The notes beneath the pieces are model-generated. The model was given only the letters and a program-made list of their open reading frames with translations. It was not told where the DNA came from and ran no database searches. From Oscillospiraceae bacterium (GTDB lineage Bacteria; Bacillota; Clostridia; UMGS1810), in NCBI GenBank assembly GCA_015068705.1, contig SVJZ01000002.1:144780-208779 (forward strand): a DNA stretch of 64,000 nucleotides, written 5' to 3'. The first letter of the stretch is position 1; each line of letters starts with the position of its first letter. The position numbers were made by a program, and so were the translations under genes. This document shows positions 51,922 to 62,742 of this stretch, piece by piece.

Positions 51922-52151
51922 ACAAAAGCCGGTGGGAAACCGGCTGCATTATCATGAAAAACGTGCAACAGTGACACGTTAATGCAGATAGCACTCCGCT
52001 TTCGTCAAGCGACAGTAACGCAGCTGTTCGCCGACGTTCCCAGGCACACCCGAAACAGGCGGGCAAAACCTTCGGCACTTTCCCCTTTTGCGGCACATCA
52101 CAAAACCCCGTTGTTCTCCATGCCGTTACTAATGAAAAGCGCGCCTCTATC
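51922..52151 (-). promoter_or_regulatory. Lysine riboswitch (L box) with terminator
   Basis: On the minus strand the leader contains GATAGAGGCGCGC at 52151, AAGGGGAAAGTGCCGAAGG in the core, and the closing GAGTGCTATC at about 51987-51996; GATAG/CTATC form the P1 stem. This is the L-box pattern known upstream of lysC, asd and dap genes. Downstream AGCCGGT-TTCCC-ACCGGCT-TTTG (51924-51945) is the terminator, and CTGCATTA (51979-51986) can instead pair with TAATGCAG (51943-51950) as antiterminator. Lysine binding should favour P1 and termination. Confidence 0.95.
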
Positions 52152-52174
52152 CTTTGCTATAACTTTTCGAATAT

Positions 52175-52203
52175 ATCATACCACGAACTGTTCCTTAAGT
52201 CAA
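52175..52203 (-). promoter_or_regulatory. Promoter of the lysine/diaminopimelate operon
   Basis: TTGACT (52198-52203), a 17-base spacer and TATGAT (52175-52180), 24 bases before the riboswitch. The remaining bases to 52294 hold no further recognised feature. Confidence 0.8.
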
Positions 52204-52294
52204 GCGCCGATTGCCAAAAATTTAACCCATTCCGCCCCTTTCTTTTGTGGTAAATGTTGTATGCGACAAAAATATTTCATTTTATAAAAAGGGC

Positions 52295-52323
52295 TTGACG
52301 AATGCGCAAATGTATTCTATCCT
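52295..52323 (+). promoter_or_regulatory. Promoter of the SpoIID-like gene
   Basis: TTGACG (52295-52300), 17-base spacer and TATCCT (52318-52323); TATTAT a few bases later is an alternative -10. Confidence 0.55.
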
Positions 52324-52351
52324 ATTATTATAGGAAAGGAGGACGAGCCTC

Positions 52352-53617
52352 ATGCGAAAACTGCTCATCCTGCTATGTATGGCAATGCTTACCCTGCTCC
52401 CGGTATTATCTTATGCGGCATTGCCCCAATCTGACACAATAAAAATCGGATTATTTTATGGTTCTGCCGCAAAGGCTGAAGTTACTCTTACCAGCGGCAT
52501 CGGGTTTGATATCGGATTTGAACGCGAAGGGGAATTTACCTCCCTCATCAAGCATACCCAATCCACTGTGAAGGTGTGCATACAAGAAGGAAAAATTATC
52601 CCGGATCTACCGGTGGAAATCCCGCAAGACGGCATCCTGACCATCTACCCCATGTCGGGCACCCTCACGATAGAGGGCACCGAATACCGTGGTGCGGCGC
52701 AATTTTTGCCTGCCGAAAGCGGTATGACGGTAATCAATCTGGTGGACATCGAAGAATATCTCTACGGCGTGGTGGGGCGCGAAATGAGTCCAAGCTGGAA
52801 TGTGGAGGCACTCAAAGCGCAGGCTGTGTGCGCCCGCGGGTTTGTATACACCAACTGGAACAAATTTGCCTCCTATGGGTTTAATCTGGACAACACCACA
52901 AAAAGTCAGGTGTATGCAGGCGTTTCTGCCGAAAAAGGCAATGTAAAGCAGGCGGTGGATGAAACGCGCGGCATGGTGCTGACCTATGAGGGCAAGACCG
53001 CGCAGACCTTTTACTTTGCAACCGATGGCGGCGCAACCGCAGATGTGTCCCATGTGTGGGGGAGCGACATCCCCTACCTCAAGGGCAGAAAAGACGATAA
53101 TGAAAATCCCGACAAGGCAACCCGTTACCAATGGGAAATTACCCTGACCCCGGATGAGGTCAAGCAATGCCTTGCAAACTATGGTGCCGACGTAGGCGAG
53201 CCAACTGCCATCACTGCAGTTACCACAGACGAATTGGGCTATGTGACCGAGCTTACGGTTTCCGGTACCAAGGGCGATTACACGGTGAAAAACTCCAAAT
53301 GCCGTGACCTGTTCGGGCAAAAAATTTACAGCCAACGCTACACCGTTTCGGGCGGTGCCACCCCCACCGATACACGCTACATCCGCCGTTCGGGTGGACT
53401 GGAGGCGTTTGACCTTGCCGGAACCTATGTACTCAGTGCATCCGGCACCACCTACATACCGCCCAAGGGCGACGGAAACTTTGTCTTTTCGGGCAACGGC
53501 TGGGGACACGGAGTTGGTATGAGCCAGTACGGCGCACTGGGTATGGCGGAAAACGGGCATACCTATGAGGAAATTCTGGCATTTTATTTCCCCGGCACCA
53601 CCCTTACCGAATACTGA
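52352..53617 (+). CDS. SpoIID/LytB domain protein
   Basis: A 421-residue exported protein. A signal peptide (about 1-22, ending LSYAA) is followed by a beta-rich region and the SpoIID domain from about 130: [24 protein letters not shown], and the C-terminal [18 protein letters not shown] block. SpoIID enzymes cleave glycan strands and help the engulfing membrane in sporulation; LytB-like versions act on the vegetative wall. The expected catalytic glutamate lies in GREMS. The usual TYA after VCAR is GFV here. It leads a probable run into queA and tgt. Confidence 0.9.
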   Translation: MRKLLILLCMAMLTLLPVLSYAALPQSDTIKIGLFYGSAAKAEVTLTSGIGFDIGFEREGEFTSLIKHTQSTVKVCIQEGKIIPDLPVEIPQDGILTIYPMSGTLTIEGTEYRGAAQFLPAESGMTVINLVDIEEYLYGVVGREMSPSWNVEALKAQAVCARGFVYTNWNKFASYGFNLDNTTKSQVYAGVSAEKGNVKQAVDETRGMVLTYEGKTAQTFYFATDGGATADVSHVWGSDIPYLKGRKDDNENPDKATRYQWEITLTPDEVKQCLANYGADVGEPTAITAVTTDELGYVTELTVSGTKGDYTVKNSKCRDLFGQKIYSQRYTVSGGATPTDTRYIRRSGGLEAFDLAGTYVLSASGTTYIPPKGDGNFVFSGNGWGHGVGMSQYGALGMAENGHTYEEILAFYFPGTTLTEY

Positions 53618-53640
53618 TACAGAAAGGCTTGGAAACCATC

Positions 53641-55850
<2,210 letters not shown>

Positions 55851-55855
55851 AAAAG

Positions 55856-55890
55856 AAAATACCTCTCCCATAAGGGAGAGATATTATTTT
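55856..55890 (+). terminator. Terminator after tgt
   Basis: CTCTCCC-ATAA-GGGAGAG with AT-rich flanks and a T-containing tail. Confidence 0.75.
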
Positions 55891-55932
55891 GCCCCGCTAT
55901 TCCAAAAACGCACAAAATTTTAACGAAACCTC

Positions 55933-55961
55933 TTGCATATTGTTTGCAAAAAAGGTATAAT
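55933..55961 (+). promoter_or_regulatory. Promoter of yajC
   Basis: TTGCAT (55933-55938), a 17-base spacer and TATAAT (55956-55961). Confidence 0.7.
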
Positions 55962-56030
55962 ATTCTATAACGATGGGGGCAGATGCCATCCATCCGGATA
56001 ACGACAATTAAAAAACGGAGGTAACACACA

Positions 56031-56381
56031 ATGAATTTGTTTTTGATGACAGCATACGCAGAGGCAGGCGCAGCAGGTGCGAATGCAGCGGCAGCAGGTG
56101 CAGGAGGCATGCTTAGTGCGTTGATTATGCCCATTGCAATGATTGCAGTACTTTATTTCATCCTCATCCGTCCCCAGCGCAAAAAGGATAAGCTCACCAA
56201 AGAGATGCTGGCAGGATTGATTGTGGGTGACCGCATCATCACCATCGGCGGTTTGTATGGCAAAATTGTTTCCATCAAAGACGATACCCTGGTGATTGAA
56301 ATCGGTCAGGGCGCAGAGAAAGGCACTTTGAAGATTGCACGTTGGGCAGTTCGCGAGGTAGAAAAACCTGCCGAGGCGTAA
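56031..56381 (+). CDS. yajC: Sec translocase accessory protein YajC
   Basis: A 116-residue single-pass membrane protein that associates with SecDF. After a short Ala/Gly-rich N-terminus comes one helix (about 27-47) ending in ILIRPQRKK, the hallmark of YajC, then GDRIITIGGLYGKI and a C-terminal hydrophilic domain. It lies 4 kb before secDF, with the SCIFF genes between them, an order common in Clostridia. Confidence 0.93.
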   Translation: MNLFLMTAYAEAGAAGANAAAAGAGGMLSALIMPIAMIAVLYFILIRPQRKKDKLTKEMLAGLIVGDRIITIGGLYGKIVSIKDDTLVIEIGQGAEKGTLKIARWAVREVEKPAEA

Positions 56382-56448
56382 ATCCGTCATATTTCCCCCA
56401 TCTGCCGAATAGGTTGTAGTAATATCAAAACCGTTCGGAGGGGTTTTT

Positions 56449-56862
56449 ATGCAAAAACAGGATTACAGCGTGGTGGATATCCGTTCTTCTCATACGCACC
56501 GGATCATTCACATCGCAAAGAGCATCGCGATTGCACTGTTGTTTACCATACTGGTATTTGTTATTTTTGCGTTGCTCATTACTTATACAAATGTTCCCGA
56601 AACTGCCGTAAGTACGGTGGTATTGCTTACCACCCTGTTTTCGGTCATGCTCTCCGGCATGCTGGTTTCCGGAAGGGCAACCAACCGCGGATGGTTTCAT
56701 GGTGCAGTAGCAGGGCTTTGCTATATGCTCATGGTATATCTGGCAGGGGCAATCCTCTTTACCGGTCCGGTATTTGACCGCCGGGTGGTATGGATGATTC
56801 TGATTGGCTTTCTGGCAGGAGCGTTTGGAGGCATTATTGGAATCAACCTCAAAAAACGATAA
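56449..56862 (+). CDS. TIGR04086 family membrane protein
   Basis: A 137-residue protein with about four helices. The family is conserved beside yajC and the SCIFF genes in Clostridia and has no known function. A basic, polar N-terminus of about 25 residues (including SSHTHR) precedes the first helix. The gene follows yajC by 67 bases, with GGAGG before the ATG. Confidence 0.82.
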   Translation: MQKQDYSVVDIRSSHTHRIIHIAKSIAIALLFTILVFVIFALLITYTNVPETAVSTVVLLTTLFSVMLSGMLVSGRATNRGWFHGAVAGLCYMLMVYLAGAILFTGPVFDRRVVWMILIGFLAGAFGGIIGINLKKR

Positions 56863-56902
56863 TTATCACACCTTACATTTTCACATACAAAGGAGAATTC
56901 AA

Positions 56903-58084
56903 ATGGAACAGTATCAAAACTTAGTAAAATGGCGTAAAAAATTACTCTCGCCGGTGAAAGGATTGGATTGGGCAAGCGAGATGGTATTAAATCCCGCTAT
57001 CGTTCAGGATCCCGAAACCGGACGCATTCATATGTTGGTGCGCACCACCGGTCCGTGGCCGCAGGCACAGTTGCCCGGCAAACCGCTCCCCTTCCCCATT
57101 TTCTTTGGCTACGGCTGGAGCGATGACGGTGAGAATTTCGAGTTTGATTTAAGCCGTCCGGCACTTTCACCCGGATTACACTTTAAAAAGGAAGAAATTT
57201 ATGTAGAGGATGTCTACGGCAACCGTGTGGTGGATTATTCCAACGGCTGCATCGAAGACCCCCGCATTTTCTTTGTGGACGGCGTGTGCTACATGAACAC
57301 TGCCTGCCGTATGTTCCCCGCAGGTCCCTACTGGGATCATGATGAACCCACCCAGTGTGCACCCGAATGGGCACTGACCGAGGAAAACACCTTCGGCACC
57401 CGTGCAAACCCCACCGTAAACGTACTCTATCAGGTGGATCTGAAGGCACTGTCCAACAAAGATTACGAAAATGCGTTCCGTTATGTATGCCACCTGACCG
57501 ACCCTGAAAAGGGCGAGGACAGAGATTTGTTCTTCTTTGACAAAAAGATGGTCATCGACGGCGAAGAATGTTTTGTGATGCTGCAACGTCCGCACCATCC
57601 CGACCGTTATGGTCTTGCCGACAACCGTCCGTCCATCGTGATGGCAGCAGCAAAGGATTTGAGAGATTTCGCCACCGATAATGTGGTACGCCGCACCCTG
57701 CTCCTTACTCCCGATTTGGATTGGCAGGAGGAAAAGGTTGGTGCGTCCACACCTCCCATTTCTCTGGGTAATGGCGAATGGCTGTTAAATTACCACGGCA
57801 AGCAGGATTTGGTGGCAGGCTATGCACAATCGTTTATGATTCTGGAAGAAAAAGAGAATGACTTCCCGGTTATCAAGCACATCTGCAATGACAAGATGAT
57901 TGTTAATGAAGAGCCTTGGGAAGCACCTTCCAAATTCAAAACTCCTTGCGTGTTCTTTACCGGACTCATCGAGTATGACGGCGACCTGCTTTGCAGCTAT
58001 GGTGCCGCAGACGAACACGTGGGACTGATGCGGATAGACTATCCCATGCTCATGGACATTTTAAGAAAGTGCGATAACAAATAA
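56903..58084 (+). CDS. GH130-like five-bladed propeller enzyme (mannoside phosphorylase family)
   Basis: A 393-residue cytoplasmic protein. The blocks MVLNPAIV, GCIEDPRIF, RPHHPDRYGLADN, KVGASTPPISLGNGEWLLNYHGK and SYGAADEHVGLM are those of GH130 beta-mannoside phosphorylases and relatives, with the IEDPR aspartate as general acid candidate. The ATG at 56903 follows AAAGGAG. It interrupts the usual yajC-TIGR04086-SCIFF-secDF gene order. Linkage specificity (mannose-glucose, mannose-GlcNAc or other) cannot be read from sequence. Confidence 0.85.
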   Translation: MEQYQNLVKWRKKLLSPVKGLDWASEMVLNPAIVQDPETGRIHMLVRTTGPWPQAQLPGKPLPFPIFFGYGWSDDGENFEFDLSRPALSPGLHFKKEEIYVEDVYGNRVVDYSNGCIEDPRIFFVDGVCYMNTACRMFPAGPYWDHDEPTQCAPEWALTEENTFGTRANPTVNVLYQVDLKALSNKDYENAFRYVCHLTDPEKGEDRDLFFFDKKMVIDGEECFVMLQRPHHPDRYGLADNRPSIVMAAAKDLRDFATDNVVRRTLLLTPDLDWQEEKVGASTPPISLGNGEWLLNYHGKQDLVAGYAQSFMILEEKENDFPVIKHICNDKMIVNEEPWEAPSKFKTPCVFFTGLIEYDGDLLCSYGAADEHVGLMRIDYPMLMDILRKCDNK

Positions 58085-58195
58085 GTTTGTCCGTATTTTC
58101 CCAAAAACGTTGCTTGTGCTTTTTGCAAAATACGCAGAAAGCCGACATATAAAGTTTTAAAATAATTTTACATATTTCAAAAGGAGGAAACACAC

Positions 58196-58342
58196 ATGAA
58201 ACACATTAAATCCCTCAACAGTGCAGTTTTGAAGGAGAGCATGAAAAAAGGCGGATGCGGCGAGTGCCAGACTTCCTGTCAGTCTGCTTGCAAAACCAGT
58301 TGCACAGTAGCAAACCAGAAGTGCGAAAGCAAACATAACTGA
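58196..58342 (+). CDS. SCIFF (six cysteines in forty-five) ribosomal peptide precursor
   Basis: A 48-residue peptide beginning MKHIKSLNSAVLKE and containing six cysteines (21, 24, 28, 32, 36, 43), the defining feature of SCIFF peptides. The central GGCGECQTSC block is the family signature. Downstream lies its radical SAM maturase, which in this family forms thioether links between cysteines and acceptor residues (ranthipeptide). AAAGGAGG precedes the ATG. SCIFF peptides are almost universal in Clostridia, and their physiological role is not established. Confidence 0.97.
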   Translation: MKHIKSLNSAVLKESMKKGGCGECQTSCQSACKTSCTVANQKCESKHN

Positions 58343-58449
58343 TTGCATTTGTAACGCAAACAAACCATGCGGCGCAGGCGAAAAGCTTGCGCCGTATACC
58401 ATGCATGGGGAATTTTCCTTTTTGCAAATGATGATTCCATGCCACTGGA

Positions 58450-58530
58450 TAGGGGGTCCCTCCATGGAGACTCCTTTGGTGCCCTCTTATACCCCGTTTT
58501 TGGGGACGCAAGAGGATACCGCCCCCTACA
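58450..58530. repeat. Palindromic element inside the SCIFF locus
   Basis: TAGGGGG at the left end and CCCCCTACA at the right end resemble the dispersed TGTAGGGG family. Inside, CCTCTT-N2-ACCCC and GGGG-N4-AAGAGG pair around a five-base loop. The element fills much of the 243-base gap between the SCIFF peptide and maturase genes and has no ORF of its own. Confidence 0.6.
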
Positions 58531-58585
58531 ACAAACAATGAAACCAGTGTTTACTTTTATGGCAAAAAAAGAGAGGCGAAGGATT

Positions 58586-59947
58586 ATGATACATAAATTT
58601 TGTATGGACGATGTACGCATTGTATGCGATGTATATAGCGGCGCAGTGCATGTAGTAAGCCCGGTGGTATATGACCTGCTCGACCATGTGGACGAGCTGT
58701 CCCCTGCCCTCACCGACGAGGCACTCAAAGCCCTTTCCCCCGTTTATGGCGAGGAAACAGTAAGAGAGGCGTTTGACGAGATTGACGAGTTATACCGCGC
58801 AGGCGCACTTTTTGCACCCGACGGTTATGCCGAAATTGCCAAGCATTGGAGCAAGCAGCCGGTGGTAAAAGCCCTGTGTCTGCACATCACCCACGATTGC
58901 AACCTGCGTTGCAAATACTGCTTTGCAGATACCGGCGAATATGGCGGCGGAAAACGCTCCTTCATGTCCCCCGAGGTGGGAAAAAAGGCGATTGATTTTG
59001 TGATTGCAAACAGTGCTAAGCGCAAAAACATTGAAATTGACTTCTTTGGCGGCGAACCGCTGATGAATTTTGATGCGGTAAAGGAAATCCTCGAATACGC
59101 CGAAGAGCAGGGAAAGGAGCATGATAAGCACTTCCGCTTTACCATCACCACAAACGGTCTGCTTTTAGATGACGAAAAAATTGCCTATATCAACGAGCAC
59201 ATGGGTAACATTGTGCTCTCCATTGACGGGCGCAAGGAGGTCAACGACGCAGTGCGTACCCGTGTGGACGGCACCGGTTGCTATGACAAAATCCTGCCCA
59301 GATTCAAGCAGGTTGCCGAAAGTCGCAACCAGGACAACTACTATGTGCGTGGCACCTTTACGGCAAATAACTTAGACTTTTCGCTGGACGCTCTCCATCT
59401 TGCGGATTTGGGATTTGAGCAGATTTCCATTGAGCCGGTTGTATTGGCAGATGGACATCCCCTCGCCCTGAAAGAAGAGCACCTGCCCAAACTCTATGAC
59501 GAATACGAATCCCTTGCCCGTGCGTATGTGAAACGTCGTGCAAACGGACAGTTTTTCAATTTCTTCCATTTTATGATGGACTTTTCGCAGGGCCCCTGCG
59601 CATACAAACGTCTTGCCGGATGCGGTGCAGGATGCGAGTATGTGGCGGTTACCCCGGACGGGGACATCTTCCCCTGCCATCAGTTTGTGGGCAACAACGA
59701 TTATAAGATGGGCAATGTATTTGACGGCAAACTCAACCCCGAACTGCAGGGCAAATTTGCCGCTACCAACATCTACACCAAAGATGCCTGCCGTGATTGC
59801 TGGGCAAAATTCTATTGCAGTGGTGGTTGCATGGCAAATGCTGTCAATTTCAACGGGGATGTTAACAAGCCCTATGAAATTGCCTGCGATCTGGAGCGCA
59901 AGCGTGTGGAATGTGCCATGTATATTGCCGCAAAGGAACAGGGGTAA
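58586..59947 (+). CDS. SCIFF radical SAM maturase (SPASM domain)
   Basis: A 453-residue enzyme that installs thioether crosslinks in the SCIFF peptide. The N-terminal ~90 residues form a peptide-recognition-like region (FCMDDVRIVCDVYSGAVHVV). The radical SAM 4Fe-4S motif is Cys105-X3-Cys109-X2-Cys112 (CNLRCKYC). The C-terminal SPASM region contains GPCAYKRLAGCGAGC and CRDCWAKFYCSGGC, which bind auxiliary clusters. The ATG at 58586 gives the family length; a frame from 58367 includes the palindromic element and is not used. GAAGGA precedes the ATG. Confidence 0.96.
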   Translation: MIHKFCMDDVRIVCDVYSGAVHVVSPVVYDLLDHVDELSPALTDEALKALSPVYGEETVREAFDEIDELYRAGALFAPDGYAEIAKHWSKQPVVKALCLHITHDCNLRCKYCFADTGEYGGGKRSFMSPEVGKKAIDFVIANSAKRKNIEIDFFGGEPLMNFDAVKEILEYAEEQGKEHDKHFRFTITTNGLLLDDEKIAYINEHMGNIVLSIDGRKEVNDAVRTRVDGTGCYDKILPRFKQVAESRNQDNYYVRGTFTANNLDFSLDALHLADLGFEQISIEPVVLADGHPLALKEEHLPKLYDEYESLARAYVKRRANGQFFNFFHFMMDFSQGPCAYKRLAGCGAGCEYVAVTPDGDIFPCHQFVGNNDYKMGNVFDGKLNPELQGKFAATNIYTKDACRDCWAKFYCSGGCMANAVNFNGDVNKPYEIACDLERKRVECAMYIAAKEQG

Positions 59948-59967
59948 TCCGGCATCGGATATAATAC

Positions 59968-59996
59968 TTGACTTTTGACGCATTTCCAAGTAAAAT
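59968..59996 (+). promoter_or_regulatory. Promoter upstream of the small membrane protein and secDF
   Basis: TTGACT (59968-59973), a 17-base spacer and TAAAAT (59991-59996). Confidence 0.6.
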
Positions 59997-60036
59997 AAAA
60001 GAGTATGAGTTTTTTGAGAAAATGGGGCAGACAAGC

Positions 60037-60408
60037 ATGCAAAAACGTCAAACCGTAAAGTGGCATATCTTGTTGTTTTCCGCCGTTGTACTGCTGATGG
60101 CGGTAGCTGCCGTGTGCCCTGAGGCAGAATCCCACGAGGGTGGCAAATTGCTATACTTTACTGTGGGCTATCAGAAAAAAGCCCCTGCTTTCACCAATTG
60201 TCTATACCCCGACAGTCTTTCCCGTCGCCCGGCACGGATTGTGGCATATCTGCCCACTGCTGATGCGGCTGGTACGGGAGAAACTTTTGCCGTATTACCC
60301 GAATGCGGCAAAAACGTTCAAACGGATTCACAGCCGGCTTGTACCAAATCGGACAACCCTTCCGGCTTTGTTTCAACAAACAAAAAGGTGTTTTACCTGC
60401 TGATTTGA
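60037..60408 (+). CDS. Putative small membrane or exported protein
   Basis: A 123-residue reading frame that I do not recognise. A hydrophobic stretch (HILLFSAVVLLMAVAAV, about 10-26) after basic residues could be a signal peptide or anchor; the rest has four cysteines (27, 57, 97, 108) and no clear domain. The ATG at 60037 has only a weak ribosome site (ATGGGG). A shifted frame at 60140-60403 (87 residues, basic) overlaps it and is an alternative. A promoter lies just upstream at 59968-59996. It sits between the SCIFF maturase and secD. Confidence 0.45.
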   Translation: MQKRQTVKWHILLFSAVVLLMAVAAVCPEAESHEGGKLLYFTVGYQKKAPAFTNCLYPDSLSRRPARIVAYLPTADAAGTGETFAVLPECGKNVQTDSQPACTKSDNPSGFVSTNKKVFYLLI

Positions 60409-60460
60409 TGCACAAACCGCAATACGGCATCAAATCAAACAAACAAAAGGAGGATTATTC

Positions 60461-61744
60461 ATGAAATCAAAGAGTATTGCAAAATTCAGCATCGTCGTAC
60501 TCATCATCGCAGTGCTTGCTTATGTGGCATCCTGCGGTCTGGTTATCGGCGATTGGGGCATCCCCAGTGCACTTGATCCGGAAAACGGTATCAAACGTGG
60601 TCTGGACCTTGCTGGCGGCTCCATCATTGTATTTGAGGCACAGGCAGAAGAGGTTACCGAGGGCGATATGAACGCCGTGGTACAGGTTCTGCGTAATCGT
60701 CTGGACAGTCAGGGTTACTACGAGGCGATCGTTTCCAAGCAGGGCGACAAGCGCGTTCGCGTGGAAATCCCCTCCATCGAGAACCCCGAGGAAGCAGTTG
60801 CTATGCTGGGCGCTACCGCCAAGCTGGAGTTCAAAGACGCCGAGGGTAATGTAGTTCTCACCGGCGGCGAGGACGTAAAAGCTGCATCCGCAATTGTTGA
60901 GCCCATCGACGAAACCGGCAGAAAAGGCAGCGTGGTAAAATTGGAGCTGACCGATGCAGGTCGCAAAAAGTTCTCGGATGCAACTCAGAAGATTGCAGCT
61001 CTGCCCGAGGGTCAGAACATCATCGCAATCAGCCTGGACGATGTTACCATCTCTGCACCCCGCGTGCTGGAGCACATCGACTCTGCAGAGTGCCGTATCA
61101 CCGGTGAATTTACCAACGACGAGGCAAAAACCCTTGCTGCACAGATTCAGTCTGGTCAGTTGCCCTTTACCTTAAAAGATGTTGAGCTGCGCAGTGTTGG
61201 TCCCCAGTTGGGCGAAAAAGCACTGGAAAACAGCTTGCTGGCAGGCGGCATTGGTCTGTTGCTGGTTATGATTTTCATGCTGCTGTTCTACCGTATGTGC
61301 GGTTTTGTAGCTGATATCGCACTGGTTGGTTATGTTTCCATCGTTGCCATCATTCTGGCACTGCTCCGCGTTAACCTCACCCTGCCCGGTATCGCAGGTA
61401 TCATCCTCACCATCGGCACAGCGGTTGACGCAAACGTTATCATTTTCGAGCGTGTGAAAGAGGAGCTGGCACTGGGCAAAACCCTGCGTGCTTCCATTGA
61501 GGCAGGCTTTAACCGTGCATTCTCGGCAATTCTGGACGCAAATGTTACCACCATTATTGCTGCAGCCGTTCTTTATTTCTTCGGCACCGGTACCATCAAG
61601 GGCTTTGCAGTTACCCTGTTCATCGGTACCATCGTAAGTATGTTTACCGCAATCGTAATCACCCGCTTCCTGCTCCGTCAGATGGTCGGGTTTGATGTCA
61701 AAAATCCCAAGCTGTACTGCGCAGTAGCAAAGGAGGCTAAATAA
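60461..61744 (+). CDS. secD: Protein translocase subunit SecD
   Basis: A 427-residue RND-type membrane protein that uses the proton gradient to pull secreted proteins through SecYEG. It has TM1 near the N-terminus, a periplasmic-type P1 region and the IKRGLDLAGG motif, and a cluster of five helices with GTAVDANVIIFERVKEE and the conserved FNRAFSAILDANVTT motif. It is shorter than E. coli SecD, as expected for Gram-positive forms. AGGAGG precedes the ATG. The stop overlaps secF by one base. Confidence 0.97.
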   Translation: MKSKSIAKFSIVVLIIAVLAYVASCGLVIGDWGIPSALDPENGIKRGLDLAGGSIIVFEAQAEEVTEGDMNAVVQVLRNRLDSQGYYEAIVSKQGDKRVRVEIPSIENPEEAVAMLGATAKLEFKDAEGNVVLTGGEDVKAASAIVEPIDETGRKGSVVKLELTDAGRKKFSDATQKIAALPEGQNIIAISLDDVTISAPRVLEHIDSAECRITGEFTNDEAKTLAAQIQSGQLPFTLKDVELRSVGPQLGEKALENSLLAGGIGLLLVMIFMLLFYRMCGFVADIALVGYVSIVAIILALLRVNLTLPGIAGIILTIGTAVDANVIIFERVKEELALGKTLRASIEAGFNRAFSAILDANVTTIIAAAVLYFFGTGTIKGFAVTLFIGTIVSMFTAIVITRFLLRQMVGFDVKNPKLYCAVAKEAK

Positions 61745-62622
61745 TGTTTAACATCGTCGCAAAACGTAGCATTTTCTTCATTATTTCCGGTCTGGTAATC
61801 ATTGCCGGAATCATCGCAATGGTCGCTTTTGGCGGTCTGAACACCGATATCGACTTCACCGGCGGTACCGCAATGTATGTAAACCTCGGTGCAGAGTATG
61901 ACGAAGCCGGCATCCGCGATGCGCTTAAAGGCGTAGAGGGCGTTTCCGTCTCGTCGGTTCAGAAAACCGGCGATCAGGAGGCGGTAATCAAAACCGCAGA
62001 GCTGGCAACCGAACAGCGTGTTGCTGTGGAGGAGGCACTCAAAGCAAAATTTGCTTCCGCTTCCATCATGTCGGTTGATAATGTAAGTGCAACCGTAGGT
62101 CAGGAGCTTTGGGGCAACGCCGCAAAATCCATCCTGATCGCAGTTGTGCTCATGCTCATCTATATTACCTTCCGTTTTGAGCTTCTGTCGGGTATCTCTG
62201 CAGTGATCGCACTGGCTCATGACCTGCTGGTAATGATGGCAATCTATGCCATCTTCCGTTTCCCGGTAAACACCTCGTTTATCGCGGCAATGCTGACCAT
62301 TCTGGGTTACTCCATCAATGCGACCATCGTTATCTTTGACCGTATCCGCGAAAACACCCGTTTCCTCAAGAAGGAAACCTTCCGCGATATCGTAAACAAG
62401 AGCATCTGGCAGTCCATGGGACGTTCCATCAACACTTCGCTCACCACCCTGCTCACCATCGTAATGGTGTATATCCTGGGTGTGCCTTCCATCCGTGATT
62501 TTGCTCTGCCGCTCATCATCGGTATTGTGGCTGGTACCTATTCCTCCATCTTTATTGCAGGCCAGTTCTGGGTACTGTTTAAGGGTAAGGATAAAAAGGA
62601 TATTGCAAAAGCAAAAGCGTAA
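61744..62622 (+). CDS. secF: Protein translocase subunit SecF
   Basis: A 292-residue partner of SecD with about six helices. DIDFTGGTAMYV (about 34-45), the NATIVIFDRIREN motif and the C-terminal GTYSSIFIAGQFWVLFK block are typical. The start overlaps secD by one base. A strong terminator follows. Together with yajC and the SCIFF genes it forms a common clostridial neighbourhood. Confidence 0.97.
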   Translation: MFNIVAKRSIFFIISGLVIIAGIIAMVAFGGLNTDIDFTGGTAMYVNLGAEYDEAGIRDALKGVEGVSVSSVQKTGDQEAVIKTAELATEQRVAVEEALKAKFASASIMSVDNVSATVGQELWGNAAKSILIAVVLMLIYITFRFELLSGISAVIALAHDLLVMMAIYAIFRFPVNTSFIAAMLTILGYSINATIVIFDRIRENTRFLKKETFRDIVNKSIWQSMGRSINTSLTTLLTIVMVYILGVPSIRDFALPLIIGIVAGTYSSIFIAGQFWVLFKGKDKKDIAKAKA

Positions 62623-62633
62623 GAATTTGCATC

Positions 62634-62666
62634 AAAACGGCTCTGCATATGTAGAGCCGTTTTTTG
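62634..62666 (+). terminator. Terminator after secF
   Basis: AAAACGGCTCT-N-CATATG-N-AGAGCCGTTTTTT forms a strong hairpin with a T-run. Confidence 0.93.
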
Positions 62667-62676
62667 TAAAAAAATA

Positions 62677-62730
62677 TTGACAAATCAGGGGAAATATGGT
62701 ATATTAATAACAGTTACTAATATTGTTATT
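62677..62730 (+). promoter_or_regulatory. Promoter and putative Fur/PerR-type operator
   Basis: TTGACA (62677-62682), a 17-base spacer and TATATT (62700-62705). Immediately downstream AATAACA-N11-TGTTATT (62706-62730) is an AT-rich inverted repeat, of the kind bound by Fur/PerR proteins, though it does not match the Bacillus Per box exactly. Autoregulation is likely. Confidence 0.72.
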
Positions 62731-62742
62731 GGGAGGGGTTGT

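Noticed and set aside
51888..51977. N-terminal extension of asd by 30 codons
   Set aside because: The extra codons lie in the riboswitch terminator and antiterminator; the ATG at 51887 has a ribosome site and matches family length.
52152..52351. Possible T-box or second riboswitch before the SpoIID-like gene
   Set aside because: No T-box sequence (GGGTGGNACCGCG-like) or conserved aptamer core; only promoters were seen.
58367..58585. N-terminal extension of the SCIFF maturase by 73 codons
   Set aside because: It is encoded by the palindromic element, has no ribosome site, and the ATG at 58586 gives the family length.
60140..60403. An 87-codon basic frame between the SCIFF maturase and secD
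   Set aside because: Overlaps the frame with a membrane segment, no clear ribosome site; kept only as an alternative in that entry.
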